A stretch of 64,000 bases of DNA, taken from positions 35,763,396 to 35,827,395 of the forward strand of contig CM043960.1 of the NCBI GenBank assembly GCA_014529385.2, in the 5' to 3' direction. This document shows, in pieces, positions 1 through 11,865 of the stretch. A model generated the notes under the pieces. The model was not told the DNA's origin. It searched no databases and saw nothing but the letters and a program-made list of their open reading frames with translations. The stretch's first letter is position 1. Each line of letters begins with the position of its first letter. A program made the position numbers and the translations under genes. This DNA is from Adiantum capillus-veneris (Eukaryota > Streptophyta > Polypodiopsida > Polypodiales > Pteridaceae).

Positions 1-101
1 GTACCTAGTTCTACACCCACTATTGGGCACTGACGACGTTAGTGGGGATGTCGTGGTATTTAGTCAATACTATGCATGATGGAGCTGATGGTTATATTGT
101 C
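1..101. repeat. Direct repeat, copy 1 of 2
   Basis: Bases 1-101 recur at 487-587 with one visible difference (gtggggatg versus gtagggatg). The copies are 486 bp apart and in the same orientation. The window starts inside or at the edge of copy 1, so the true repeat may be longer. No coding potential seen. Confidence 0.9.
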
Positions 102-486
102 TTGTGGGTGACTCCCATGGGTCTATACCTTGCACTTTCCTTCAAGGGTGAATCTGGGCTTATCCTGGATTCATCTAGGTATATTTTTTAGTCGTATTGC
201 GGACATGCAGACTTCACATTGTGAAGTTTTCGTCCGAGTTACGACCAGTTGATATTGTGCTAATTCTTTCTATCTTTTGTGGTGCGTATGTCCTATCAAC
301 TACCTCATTTTTGTGCTAATTTTTTCGATTTAATGCTTCTTTTAGTGCTAGGCTTCATTATGGCTGAGTCTGCCCTTGATCTCCGCAGTCATGACAGAAA
401 CTCAGCACGCTGAACTTTGTGTTGATGTATGCTCATGTGTGTGTGCGTGTGGTGTGTGTTGTGTTGGGGAGCCGGAGCATATGTTA
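102..486. other. Non-coding spacer between direct repeats
   Basis: No convincing open frame or known element. There is a short GT-rich stretch near 436-470. It may be one unit of a 486-bp tandem array or part of an LTR continuing off the left edge. Confidence 0.5.
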
Positions 487-587
487 GTACCTAGTTCTAC
501 ACCCACTATTGGGCACTGACGACGTTAGTAGGGATGTCGTGGTATTTAGTCAATACTATGCATGATGGAGCTGATGGTTATATTGTC
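487..587. repeat. Direct repeat, copy 2 of 2
   Basis: Near-identical to 1-101. It ends exactly where protease-coding sequence of element A begins (about 588), so it marks the point where element A is truncated. Confidence 0.9.
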
Positions 588-2230
588 ACCTTGTTGAACT
601 GTAAACAACACATCAAGGCACTCTTTCGTGATGAGAGAGTCCATACCGGGAGAGAGTCCATACCGGGAGCGAAGCTAGAGACCTCCAGAGGAGATTTCTG
701 ACTAACCTCCAGGCGGGCCTTCTCAACAAGAGAGGGACTGATCACATCATGCATACTGCCTGGGTCAAACAATATGACGTTGCCCCATCATATGACCATA
801 ACATTTAATGAGAGACTCATCAATGGGAGGGTCATGAGAAACTTGCGGTACACTCGTGTTGTCATTGATTGCATTGACAGAGAAAGGGGGTTCTGTGGAT
901 TCTTTAGATTCATTTGAGTCAAGCTTAGGACATGTTCTTTTTATGTGACCCTTAATGTGACAATGAAAACAACGACCTTCCTTAGAATAAGTGCTTTGCT
1001 CTTCAGACGTGATGTATTCTCCTGAAATTCCTTGTGCTACCTTTTCATCTGGAGTGAGCTTAGGTTTAGCAATTGTGTTAGCTTCACCCTTAGGTTCACT
1101 TTCAGAGTTCTTTTCTGAGAGACTATTGGAAGATTAGTTGAAAGAGTTCCGTTCTTACCATTCTTACCGTTCTAAGGGTTCTGAGAGGTCTGAGAGGTAC
1201 TTGTCGAAGTCGAAGTCTTGTTTTCCTTAGGCTTTCCCTTGTTGTGCTTCATCTCCTGTACGAGAGCAATCGCTACCGCCTTGTTGAGATCAATTGGATC
1301 GAGCACCTCGCCATCATACTTGATATACTCGTCCAATCCATAAAGGAATGCCTCCTTGCGCTCCGCATCCGATTTGCGTAATTGAGTGCCGAGCTGCATA
1401 ACACGATTAGAAAAAGACATAACTGGCATACCATTTTGCTTGAGACCGCGCCAATCGTCTTTCAATCGTGCGAGATACTGAGATGGCATAAACCGCGCCT
1501 TGAGCTTGTCTTGAAAATCAGCCCAATTGAAGGAAAGGGGCGTGAATTAGTCGGCTTCCTCTAGGTGCGCAGCTAACCGTGCCTCTTGCCATGTATGGTA
1601 CCAATTGATGGCATCACCGACAAGGTACATAGCTGCCGTCAAAACCTTGCTATTTCCTGTCTTCTTAGTTGTCGCAAAATAAGCATTAAATTGATGCAAC
1701 CAAGAATAAATAACCGTAGCATCCATCTTACCATCATACTTACTGAATTGGATCTTCTTTGTGACTGGGTTATTGAAGTCCGAATCTCGGCTTGCACCAA
1801 TTGAGAAACTACCAACATCTTTGGCTGGCTCGGACTTCGAGGCGAGAACATGTCGTACAAACTCTTGCATGCATTGTTCACTCTATGCCGCATGCTCTGC
1901 CTGTCGTTCTTCGGCAGCCAAGCGCGCTTGATCACGCTCACGCTCAAAGGTGTCTTGCCTGAGTTAGCGTTCACGCTCCAAGGCTTCTTGTCGTTCTGCT
2001 TTTCTTTCTAGTTGTCCCATCGCAACGCGGGTCGTTTCTTGTTGTTGTGCCATCATCTCTATCATCGACATGACCATTGCCTCCATAGGATTTGATACAA
2101 TCAGTGGCGTAGATGGGAAAGGGGGAGAGTCGGAAAAATCTCCTGGTGGGGAGAACTCTTCCTCGCCACTCCCATGCTCACCACCTCCATGCGAAGCATC
2201 CATTCTTCTTCGCGGATGATGACCATACAC
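588..2230 (-). pseudogene. Gypsy gag-protease remnant (element A)
   Basis: Gag would form the retrotransposon capsid and nucleocapsid in the cytoplasm. The N-terminal part (2230-1964) is rich in Glu, Arg and Gln. The capsid core lies at 1870-1547 (contains FSKYDGKMDA and GDAINWYHTW) and 1489-1172 (QYLARLKDDW). A CCHC zinc knuckle (CFHC-x4-H-x4-C) is at about 927-977. An aspartic protease start with FDPGSMHDVI is near 772. The pieces lie in different frames with stops between them, so no full protein can be made. The same gag family appears in element C at 12910-13455 and 7125-7342. Confidence 0.8.
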
Positions 2231-2704
2231 TGTATCTTGGTTCTTAAGTTCTCGAGGAACTTGGATTCTTGTGGGTCTTGGGTTCTTGGGTTCTTGGGAG
2301 ACTTGAGTTCTTGAGATTCTTGAGCATCTCGAGATTCTTGAGGTTCTTGAGGCTCTTCTTTCGCTTGCAATCTGTGTTAGAGAAGGATCTTCTCTTCACC
2401 CGAGTTCTACTCTTTTTCACGGGCGCACCCCTTGGCGGCCTTGCGCTCACACCAAGGTTGCTTTTTCCTACCTCACGTCGATTGGCCGGCCGCTAAGTGC
2501 ACGGTTCGCTCTCAATGAGTGAAAAGAGGCACAAGGGGAGGCTGGACAAGCCCTTCTTTCTTGGGTTTCCTGTCACTCTTCAAAAACACGATTAGGAATC
2601 GACACACCCACGTGAACTTAGGTTCGTGCGACCTCAATAAGCCAAAAAAAAAAAAAATGTGGTTCTTGTGGTTCTTTCCTTGAGTGATACAAAACACTGT
2701 CAAA

Positions 2705-2716
2705 GCTCTGATACCA
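2705..2716 (-). promoter_or_regulatory. Primer binding site (initiator-Met tRNA), element A
   Basis: The minus strand reads TGGTATCAGAGC, the usual plant initiator-Met primer site. It lies one base inside the 3' end (…TTACA) of the 5' LTR. Confidence 0.85.
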
Positions 2717-2717
2717 A

Positions 2718-3921
2718 TGTAAGATGCAACGGAATGAATGTTGAACTTTGCTCAAGATGAGTGCTCCGAACTGTGCTCAAGGTTCCTTTTACTTACGGAA
2801 GGGAGAGCCTTCCGTTCCTTTAGTGAGAGAGTGCAATGACACAAACAAAGTGGATGAACACTGTGAATGAAGGTGCTGAGACTGAGAGATAGAGAAGAGA
2901 ATACGACACCAGAATGTTGTCAAACCCTCCTCCGAAGGCCCCACTCTCTATGGCGAGGGCGGTCTACTTATGATTGCACAAATCTCTACAATGCTTTGGA
3001 CTTGCCGACGATGTCGACGACGACGACGAGACGGGCTGAAATCTGAAAACGCTAATGGCTGAAATCTGCAAATCTTTATCTGCTGAATTCTGACTCTAAG
3101 TTGGTGATGATGTCGATGGCGACGATGTGATGACGACGCGCTGAAAACACAAACGCTGAAATCTGTGTTTTCCGGGCTGAAACTGTAAACTTCGTTGGAT
3201 CTGACCGTGCGGCGAGGATCTCCTGCGGGAAGGTGAGATCTGCGAGGTTCGAGGGTTCTACTGCGGAGTCTGACTGCTGAAAACTGAAAACGCTGGTGCT
3301 ACTGCTGCTTCTGTCGCGAAGATTTGCAAAAACGCTAGGTCTCTGGGTGATCCAAAAACACTAGGCTGATTTGGGGTTCTGCGGGGGGAATCTGCTAACG
3401 CTAGGGCTGATCTGCTGTCTACTGTCGCCGTGAATCTGCAAGTGCAAAAACGCTGGCTGATCTAATGCAAAAACGCTAGGCCTTCTGCAATGCTGAAAAC
3501 GCTAGAGTTGTCGCGGGGATCGGTCTTGCTGAGAAGTTGCCTGTTGAGCAAGGTGCTCCTGTTGCCTCTTCTGCCAGAAAGTGCTAGCGCTAGGTTTTCT
3601 TATATACAACTTAGCAAAGTTGCCCTACCTACTTTCCAACAAAAGTCACTTAAAAATAATAAGTGAAAAATGTAAAAAATAGGGAAAATAGGTCTATGCA
3701 CTGTAAAAATGCTACTGATGGGATTCGACTGGAATCTGATGGTCATGTTGTGTGCAACCAGAGGATATGCATCTAATCTAAGTGTCTGGACATGCACAGT
3801 CGGCGAACAGACTCACAAAAGTGCTAGATCACTTCCTATTCTAGACTGACTTGACTGAACTGAACCCTGGTCATGCTCTAGCTTGTCCACGAACACATAG
3901 GGTTGGATGTGTCACGTGACA
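2718..3921 (-). repeat. 5' LTR of element A (about 1.2 kb)
   Basis: On the minus strand it begins TGTCACGTGACAC and ends TTACA next to the primer site. It is homologous to the plus-strand LTR at 6124-7124 and to 21202-22137 (minus). It holds many spaced repeats of a motif like AAAACGCTAGG plus CTGATCTG at about 3040-3600, and GAC-rich triplets at 3005-3145. Confidence 0.85.
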
Positions 3922-6072
3922 TTGTAGCTAAGAAATCTGAGTTTTTTCTCACGGAAGTTATTCATCTAGGTTATATCATTTTTGCAGAAGGCGTCAAGCT
4001 AGACCCCACGAAGGTTGAACGGATATATAATTGGGATTTACCCAAAGCTGCATATAATGTGCGTTCTTTTCTTGGTTTATCTCAAGCATACAGATTGCAC
4101 ATAGAGAATTTTACACGCATTGCCGCACCTATGACGGATGTTTTGAAAGGGGTAAAGACTCGTCGTCAGCGCGTAGACTTGCCCGAAGCAGCCATTGAGG
4201 CTTTAGCAACTCTCAAGGTTGTAGTGACAGAAGCACCGTGTCTTATCCTTGCCTCTTGGGATGACCCCTTTGAGGTATAGACGGATGCGAGCAATGTTGC
4301 CATAGGCGCTATGCTTCAACGGCATGGTCGTCCAGTAGCTTTCCTTAGCGGGAAGCTCAATAGTGCAGAAAAGAACTATTTCGTTTATGATAAGCAACTT
4401 TTGTCTGTCATTCACTCTTAAGCATTGGAAGCATTTTCTTTATGGTAGAGAGTTCACAGTTCGCACAGATCACCAAGCCCTCAAGTGGCTCCAGTCTATG
4501 CCTAGTGCACATTGGAGTGATCGCCAAGCACGGTGGTCACAATTTTTTGAGCAATTTGGAGGTTTGATTGAGTATGTGCTTGGCAAAGCTAACCCTGTTG
4601 CAGATGCGTTGAGTCACAAAGGACAGATTTTGGCTCTTGAATAAAGATCCACAATTTCTATTTAGGGTGCGTCTTTTGACAACATGAAGAATCAATATGC
4701 GGATTCCGAGTTTGGTAAGCAATGGTTGCAAGCGCTTGCTTCCCCAAGGCCAAGCAACTATCTCATTCGTGATGGTTTGTTGCATTTTCGTCAACATCTA
4801 TGTGTATTGCCCTCTCTCAGGCCAACCATGTTGCCTGATGCACATGATTCTCTCACGGATAGGCACAGGGGAATGAACATCACTTTGGAAAAAATAGAAA
4901 GATTCTTTTATTGGCCTAAGATGTGTTTCGTTATGTCACACGGTGCACTATATGTCAAAAGGTAAAAGCTCCTCGGGATAAGCAGCAAGGCCTCTTGCTT
5001 CCGCTGTCTATTCCCAATGGACCTTTCCAAGATATTTCCATGGATTTTGTGACTAACCTTCCACCTAGTTTGCATTCAAGGAACACTCAATGTTTGACCG
5101 TTGTTGATCGTTTCAGTAGTTTTACATGTAGATTCCTTGTAAGGCCACGGTAACAACACAAGATGCAGCACGATTGTTCATAAAGCATTGGTACCCCCTC
5201 TGTGGTTTGTTAAAATCGATTGTTTCAGATAGAGAAGTTAAGTTCACGTCCAATTTTTGGCGCGCACTCTTTCAAAATTTTGGTACTAAGTTGCATTTCT
5301 CACCTGCTTTTCATCCGCAGTCAGATGGTCAGACAGAGATTTACAATCAATTGGCTTTTGATGTTTTAAAGTCATATGTGCATGATCAGCAGTCTCATTG
5401 GGAGCTCTATCTTCCATTGGTTCAGGCTATTTTGAATGACTCTTTTTCCTCTGCCATTGGTCAAACTTCGTATGAGGCACGCTTTTGGCTGTCGATTCCA
5501 GTCACTTTTGACTCGCTCGGTCAGTCAAATGCCTGATGCCAATGCTGAAAGTCATTCGTTGGATGAGATTTCTGAGAGTGTAAAGCTTCGGCTAAGCAAA
5601 GCTCAGGAATCTTATTCACGGAAAACTAATAAGCATCGTCAGGATGTTTCGATCAAGTAAGGGGATTGGGTGTATTTAAGAATCATGAAGCAACGTCTTA
5701 AGCAAGTTAAGAAGAAGTGTTCCAAGTTGTCTTTTCGAATATATGGTCCATTTCCTGTCATTAAAAAGATAAATGAGGTTTCAATGAAATTGCAATTGCC
5801 TAACTCATGGTCAATGCACAACGTTTTCCATGTTTCTTGGTTGAAAGTGTTTTAGGGAACACCTCCAAAGGACACTTCGGAAGAAGAAGAACCGGAGATC
5901 ATCGATGAAGCAAAAGTCATGGAACCGGAGCAAGTGTTGTTGCATCGGTTTCGCCATGGTTCAAAGAAGCAAGTAAGACGATACTTTTTGAAGTTCAAAG
6001 ATCGCTAAACCCACGAAGCAGTGTGGGTCGACAAAGAGTTTTTCAAAGATACACAAAGTTGTTGGCAAACTA
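3922..6072 (+). pseudogene. Gypsy pol remnant: RT tail, RNase H, integrase, chromodomain-like tail
   Basis: The RT tail carries KKSEFF, then HLGYII, at 3928-4130. RNase H (4281-4620) shows TDASN, RTDHQALKWL and NPVADALSH; the usual Glu of YEKEL reads Gln (YDKQL). Integrase (4684-5535) has an HHCC-type region ending CTICQK, then ISMDF, SDRE and GQTE, matching the D,D,E core. A chromodomain-like tail (about 5920-6050) carries RRYFLKFKDR then EAVWV. Stops at about 4278, 4642, 5151 and 6006, with frameshifts near 4420, 4950 and 5540, leave it inactive. Confidence 0.85.
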
Positions 6073-6110
6073 CAAGGAAGCCATGCAGCTCAGTACCAGT
6101 ACCTCACTTT

Positions 6111-6123
6111 AAAAAGGAGGGGA
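6111..6123 (+). promoter_or_regulatory. Polypurine tract, element B
   Basis: Purine run AAAAAGGAGGGGA immediately before the LTR start TGTCACGTG. This is where plus-strand DNA synthesis is primed in LTR elements. Confidence 0.8.
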
Positions 6124-6526
6124 TGTCACGTGCACCTTAACCCTGTGTGCATGTGGACAAGCTTCTTCAGGACAAGGGCTCAATTAGCATAGCTTAGGAA
6201 GTGTTCTGGCACTTTTGTGGGTCTGTACGTAGACCGTGCATGCCCAGGCACTTAGAGTAGATGCATATCCTCCGGTTGCACACAGCATGATCATCAGCAT
6301 TACCATCAGAATCTATCAGGAGCATTTTCCACTGCACAAAACCTATTTTTTCTATTTTAGCCTTTTTCACTTATTAATTTTAAGTGACTTTTGTTGAGAA
6401 CTGGGTAGGACAATTGAACTAAGCGAATATAAAAGAAAACCTAGCGCTAGTGCAATCTGGCAGAAGAGAAAGGAGAGCACAAGCATCAAGTTGCAGCAGG
6501 CCCTCTGGAGAACTTCTCAAGCAAGA

Positions 6527-6563
<37 letters not shown>

Positions 6564-7124
6564 ACAACAAGAAACCCTAGCATTTTCAGCCTTGATTACC
6601 TAGTGTTTTCAGCTTGGAACAACTAGCGTTTTCAGCCCAGATTAGCAGCAGTCCCAGAGGTCTACATCAACGTTTTTTCAGTAGCATAAGAGAGCAGCAA
6701 CTTCAGCGTTTTTCAGCAGCATAGGCAACAACAAATCTAGCGTTTTCAGCAGATACGTCGTTGTCGCCGCACTCGTCGTCACCGTCGTCTCCAACCTAGA
6801 CACACAGTGCATCATAGCCTCACGAGTTTGCATAAGCATCTTGTACCAGTTTTTGTGCAATCAATAGCATAGACTTCTCTCGCCATCACGAGAAGGGCCT
6901 TCGGAGGAAGGTTTGACAACTTGTCTAATGTCGTATTCTTCTCTCTCTATCTCTCAGTCTCAGCACCTTCATTCACAGTGTTTATCCACTTTGTTTGTGA
7001 TCACTTGCACTCTCTCATTAAAGGAACGGAAGGCTTTCCCTTCCATAAGTAAAAGGAACCTTGAGCACAGTTCGGAGCACTCATCTTGAGCAAAGTTCAA
7101 CATTCACTTCCGTTGCACCTTACA
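6124..7124 (+). repeat. 3' LTR of element B (about 1.0 kb)
   Basis: Begins TGTCACGTGCAC and ends TGCACCTTACA. It is homologous in inverted orientation to 2718-3921. It contains a run of about 30 C (6531-6560), likely replication slippage. The reiterated GCGTTTTCAGC motif appears at about 6590-6745. Confidence 0.85.
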
Positions 7125-7342
7125 GATTGCGCAAATCTTCTTTAAACCGCGCTAGGTACTGAGGTTGCAAGAACCGCACCTTGAGCTTGTCTTGAAAGCC
7201 GGCCCAACTGAAACAAAGGGACACGCCTACCTCGGCTTCCTCTAGGTGCGCGGCCAATTGCTCCTCTTGCCATGCTTGATACCAATTAATGGCATCCCCG
7301 GCAAGATACATGGCTGCCGTCAAAACTTTGTTATTTCCTGTA
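7125..7342 (-). pseudogene. Element C gag, middle part
   Basis: The minus-strand frame contains NNKVLTAAMYLAGDAINWYQ and QYLARFKEDL, matching element A gag. It is the continuation of the gag half at 12910-13455, separated from it by the copia insertion at 7343-12909. Its left end abuts the end of element B's LTR. Confidence 0.8.
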
Positions 7343-7616
7343 TGATGAGCGCGCGACGGTGTGTGCAAGTAATAGAGCACGAGAAGAGGTGCAGGCCTTG
7401 AGGCTTGAAGCGGAGGCACTGTGCTACAGAAGGGAAGCGCTAGCAGAACGAAGAGGGAGAGAGAGAGAGAGAGAGAGAGCTCACGTTTTTGGGAAAAACT
7501 CAATAAGTGAGTTTTAGGTTTTCCCACTTTTATTATAAGTGACCTTTAAAATATGTGTCCAGTGGACAAAGTATAAAAATGTACAAAAAGGGGTTATTTA
7601 GGCCTTTAACCCAACA
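7343..7616 (-). repeat. 3' LTR of copia element D
   Basis: Matches 12620-12909 along its length apart from small indels, including a shorter GA microsatellite (7455-7479). It starts TGTTGGGTTAAAGG on the minus strand. Confidence 0.9.
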
Positions 7617-7631
7617 ACCTCCCACTTAAAG
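7617..7631 (-). promoter_or_regulatory. Polypurine tract, element D
   Basis: The minus strand reads TTAAGTGGGAGGT directly before the 3' LTR start, a typical copia plus-strand primer. Confidence 0.7.
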
Positions 7632-7651
7632 GCATAAATGACGCCTTTAAG

Positions 7652-8189
7652 TTAACCAACTCCAACCAGCTGTATGCAATGCTCATGTTGAGCCTTAGCA
7701 AGACTCTTGGTGAGAACATCTGCAGGGTTATCCTGTGTATGGATCTTAGTCAAGCTGACTACACCATCCTCCAATACCTATCGTATGAAGTGGTACCGCA
7801 CATCTGTGTTTGGTACGCGCATGAAACATGGCATTTTTGGCTAAATAGACAGCACTCTCGCTATCACAACCCAACACGGGTGTATGAGCAGGCATGCCAA
7901 GTTCTTTTGCAAGTCTGTCCAACCTAATGGCCTCTTTTGAAGCCTCTGTGGCTGAAATATATTCAGCCTCAGTAGTACTCAATGCCACAATTTTCTGTAA
8001 CCTAGAACACCAAGATACTGCACCACCAGCAATGGCAAATACATATCCACTGGTAGATTTCCTGGTATCCATGTCACCTGCCATGTCTGCATCACAATAT
8101 CTCTGCAACTTTAAGTCACTTTTGCCATAACAGATACACTTTGATTGTGTACCTTTCAAATATCTCAGAAAGCATTGAAAGCTTCCCAA
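7652..8189 (-). pseudogene. Copia D RNase H domain
   Basis: Shows CDADMAGDMDTRKSTSGY, STTEAEY and CDSESAVYLAKN, the copia RNase H acidic residues, then NPADVLTKSL near the end. It would degrade the RNA strand during reverse transcription. It is joined to the RT by a frameshift near 8165-8189. A stop at 7652-7654 ends the polyprotein just before the polypurine tract. Confidence 0.85.
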
Positions 8190-9205
8190 TGCGCTTTGCC
8201 AGGATTCGACATGTATCGACTAACAACTCCCACTGCATACGCAATGGCGGGACGAGTGGCAACCATAGCATACATAAGAGAACCACAAGCTGATGCATAA
8301 GGGATTCCCTTCATTGCTTTCAATGCCACCTCATCCTTTAGGCAATCTACTTTGCTAAGCTTAGTGTATGGAGGTAAAGGTACTCCAAGAGGCTTAGCAT
8401 CAACCATATTACACCTATCAAGTACTTTTGCAATGTACCTTTCTTGAGATAAAAACAGCAATTTCAGCTTTCTATCTCTTTTAATACGCATGCCCAAAAT
8501 ATGCTCTGCATCACCCAAATCCTTCATAGCAAAAGTTGAATTTAGCTTACGTTTCAGAGCATCAAGACTAGTCTTATGTTTCCCGGCAAGCAGCATGTCA
8601 TCAACATAGAGAACAAGTATGATCGGACTACTATCTTCATCCCTTTTCGTATACAAACAATGATCTGCATGGTTGCGTTTAAAGCCTTGAGACAGCATAA
8701 AAGTGTCAAACTTTTTATACCGCTGCCGTGATGATTGTCTCAAACCATACAGAGCCCTTTGCAGTTTGCATACAAGTTCCTCACGTGTAGGAACTACAAA
8801 ACCTTCAGGTTGTTTCATGTATATGTCCTCTTCAATGTCACCATGCAAAAACGTTGTCTTTACATCCATTTGATTCAATTCCAAATCAAGCACCGCAACG
8901 AGAGCAAAAAGGACACGTAAAGTTGTAAGCTTTACAACGGGAGAAAAGATTTCTTAAAAATCAATTCCTTCTTTCTGTGCATATCCTTTTGCAACCAATC
9001 TTGCCTTATACTTGGGTTTTTCATCCACAATCTTAATCTTGTATACCCATTTGTTAGGAAGAGCCTTTCTCCCTTTAGGCAATGGCACAAGATCCCAAGT
9101 ATCATTTGCATACAAGGATTTCATTTCCTCTTGCATTGCAAGTTCCCACTTACTGCTTGACTCACATGTCTTTGCCTCTTTTATACGTAAGAGGCTCTCC
9201 CTCAT
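8165..9205 (-). pseudogene. Copia D reverse transcriptase
   Basis: The N-terminal part (9205-8954) has KWVYKIK and ARLVAKGYAQKEGIDF, followed by a stop at 8951-8953 where the family continues. The main part (8893-8165) has QMDVKTTFLHGDIEEDIYM, ALYGLRQS and the catalytic LYVDDMLLAG. The catalytic pair is intact, so the damage is limited to the stop and flanking frameshifts near 9180 and 8180. Confidence 0.9.
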
Positions 9206-10493
9206 CTGTCAACATAATGTAATGCAAAGAGGGATCATATCTACTCACAGTCCGTCTTGGACGAGTAGACCACCTCACCCAATGATCCACAGTATCCGGT
9301 AATGGGTCTACATGAGGTGGCATAATAAAATCATCAACAATGGGCTGTTGTACATCATTTTCAGCACCATTTTCAGCATTGTTTCGTGGCTGCAAATGGC
9401 CTTCAGGAGCCTCAATCTGTTGTCCAACGTCATCTGGCTTAAACACCACTGGATCATCTACATTTTCAGCCATATGTGGTGCATCCTGAGGGTCAAAAAT
9501 AGGCCTAATAGGTGGCTGGTCATGCTGAAATTTGACCCTTTTATGGTCATGCTTTGAGGCACAATTGTTTTGAAGCAACCTTGCCTCATTAAAAACAACA
9601 TCCCGACTGCGTACGACCCTTTTGAGCTGAGGTAACCAAATCCTGTAACCCATTTCGCCTTCTTCACCATATCCCATGAAAAGGCCTTTAATGGACTTGG
9701 CATCTAGTTTACTCCTCAATTCCGGTCTAGCATGCACAAAAGCCTCTCAAACAAAAATGCGTAAGTGATCATATGAAGCAGGCTTCTCAGACCAAACCTC
9801 TTCAAGGATGTCACCTTTCAAAGACATGTGAGGGGATCGATTGCATATATGCACTGCAGTTTTCAAAGCTTCCATCCAAAATCCATGAGAGAGATTAGCT
9901 TTGGACAGCATGCATCTCACCCTCTCACAAAGTGTCCTATTGAATCTTTCAGCCACACCATTAGAAGAGGGACTGTATGGTACAGTAAGCTCCCTCTTAA
10001 TGCCCAAATTTTCACAAAATTTGTTAAATTCAACACTTGTGAACTCCCTACCATTGTCCGTACACAAGCATTTTAGCTTTCTACCTGTTTGGGTGGTCAC
10101 AAATGCATGAAATTTCTTAAACGCAGCAAAGGCTTCATCCTTAAATTTAAGCAAATAAATCCAAATTTTCCTAGAATGATCATCAACAAAGGAGACAAAA
10201 TACCATGCACCTCCCATAGACTTAGTAGGCATGCTACATACATCAGAATGTACAAGATCAAGCACACAAGATTTACGAGAGACACCAGAGTAATAAGAAC
10301 GCTTTACTTGCTTGCCATATTGACATTCACTACAAAAGTCAAGCTTTGTGCCTTTAGCATCAAGCTTGTTCAAAGTACAAAGTTTAGAAAGGCCCTTTTC
10401 GCTCATATGGCCAAGCCTCTTGTGCCACAACTCCATGTGAGAGTTAATTTCAACCAATGCAATAAACTTGCCCAACACAGCCTTTCCATGCAT
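9162..10493 (-). pseudogene. Copia D integrase and integrase-RT linker
   Basis: Zinc-binding region LWHKRLGHMS…CSECQYGK. Catalytic residues lie in LVHSDVC, CTDNGREF and NGVAERFNR (D,D,E). One stop interrupts the frame just after RIFV near 9746. The linker continues with SIKGLFMGYG and SRDVVFNEA. Integrase would insert the cDNA in the nucleus. Confidence 0.9.
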
Positions 10494-10553
10494 ACAGTAA
10501 AGTGTCCCTTTCTTTGTGCCCTTTACAGTCAGCCTTGAGCCTTTAGTTAATTT

Positions 10554-10850
10554 TCATGATCCTCTCTCAAACAAGATGCTATAACCATGCATATCCATCT
10601 GACCAACAGAAAGCAGACTCTTCTTGATTCCCAGCACATATCTAACATCATGCAAGACAAGCTCATTTGTGCCATCTATGGAGAGATGCACAGTGCCAAT
10701 ACCCTCAATGGAACATGCATGATTGTTTCGAAGGTTATACATAGCCACGCTTGCCTGCATCAAAAGTAGAGAAACACTCTTTGATAGGAGTCACATGAAA
10801 TGAAGCACCGGAATCAACAATCCAAGTCTGGGATAATGCATCATTGACAG
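10554..10850 (-). pseudogene. Copia D aspartic protease
   Basis: The active-site motif WIVDSGASFH (about 10800-10830) is intact. The flap and C-terminal region (IGTVHLSIDG, LVLHDVRYVLGIKKSLLSVG) continues at 10763-10554 after a frameshift near 10750. It would cleave the Gag-Pol polyprotein. Confidence 0.85.
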
Positions 10851-11865
10851 TCAACAAAGCATGAATAAGATCATTCTTGGTGATCTGCATGTCCTGTGAA
10901 TGAACATTAAGAGAGGCATCAATGTCATAAGCATCATCATCTAACAAAGTGGCACACAAGATGTCCTCTACATCTGACAGCTTCTCAATCACAACACTAG
11001 AAGCCACATTGGCCTTCTCTCTGTCCTTTGAGCTATCCTGTGCATCTGCCTTAACTTCTTTCTTCTCTTTCTTTTTGTCTCCGCCATTCTTTTTCCGTTC
11101 TAACTCAGCTTTGTAGTACCTGCAATCGGGTTTCTTGTGACCTTTCCTGCCACACTGATAGCAAGTCACATCACCCTTGCCTTTGCTGCCATTTCCCCTT
11201 TCCTTACTCTTACTCTTACTCCTTTGTGCATAGGCATTCTTCTTTTTTGTCCTACCTATCACCATGTTGGCAGAGCTGCCTTCCTCTCCACTTCCTTTCC
11301 TCCTCATTTCTTCATTCAAGATAGAGCCCCTTACACCATCAAAGGTCAAATTGGGGTTATTGGACAATGAAACCACCAAAGTTTCCCATGACTCAGGTAA
11401 GGTCATAAGCAAGAAGATAGCTTTCAGCTTATCATCAAAAGGAGGCAAGCCTGAATCCTGTAACTGCGACAAAAGTACCTGCGAACAACAACAACTGCTC
11501 TACAGCGCTTTTGGACTCATCTAGTAGCATGCCAATAAGTTTTCGCATCAAATGCACTTGGTTGACATGCGTTGTATTTTCATACATTCCCTTTAACTTC
11601 TCCCTCACATCAAAAGCAATTGTGAGACCTTTCACATCAATGACTGTCTCATCGGTCATGGCCATTTTAATGTATATAACAGCCTTCCTGTTAGGCTAAC
11701 CCATGCTTCATCCGTCATAGTCTGTGGCTTTACCTGTTCAAGTGTCCCTTCATAATCCTTAAGAAATAGGATTCCCTGGATCCTGTCTTTCCAAAGGTCG
11801 AAACCTGTTCCATCAAACCTCCTAATCTCGAAGAGATTCTTCACATCTGAAGAAGATAAGGCCAT
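10850..11865 (-). pseudogene. Copia D gag
   Basis: Start chosen at the methionine of MALSSSDVKNLFEIRRFDG (11865), just downstream of the leader. The body carries TLPESWETLVVSL. A CCHC knuckle, CYQCGRKGHKKPDC, is at about 11122-11163 within a Lys-rich tail. Two frameshifts (about 11660 and 11460) break it into three overlapping frames. Confidence 0.85.

Larger units (their letters stand above)
588..3921 (-). mobile_element. Ty3/gypsy element A, 5' half (5' LTR, PBS, gag, start of protease)
   Basis: Reading right to left: 5' LTR 2718-3921, initiator-Met primer site 2705-2716, leader, gag (2230 to about 930) and an aspartic protease start (772 to about 588). RT, integrase and 3' LTR are absent; the element stops at the direct repeat at 587. 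Its outer LTR edge directly abuts the RT domain of element B, so A most likely inserted into B. Confidence 0.8.
3922..7124 (+). mobile_element. Ty3/gypsy element B, 3' half (RT tail to 3' LTR)
   Basis: Plus-strand element truncated inside RT by element A's 5' LTR. It retains the RT tail, RNase H, integrase, a chromodomain-like tail, a polypurine tract and the 3' LTR. Its LTR belongs to the same family as A's, so A and B are related elements in head-to-head orientation. Confidence 0.8.

Noticed and set aside
10089-10538. 149-codon plus-strand open frame
   Set aside because: Antisense to the well-supported copia D integrase; no domain of its own.
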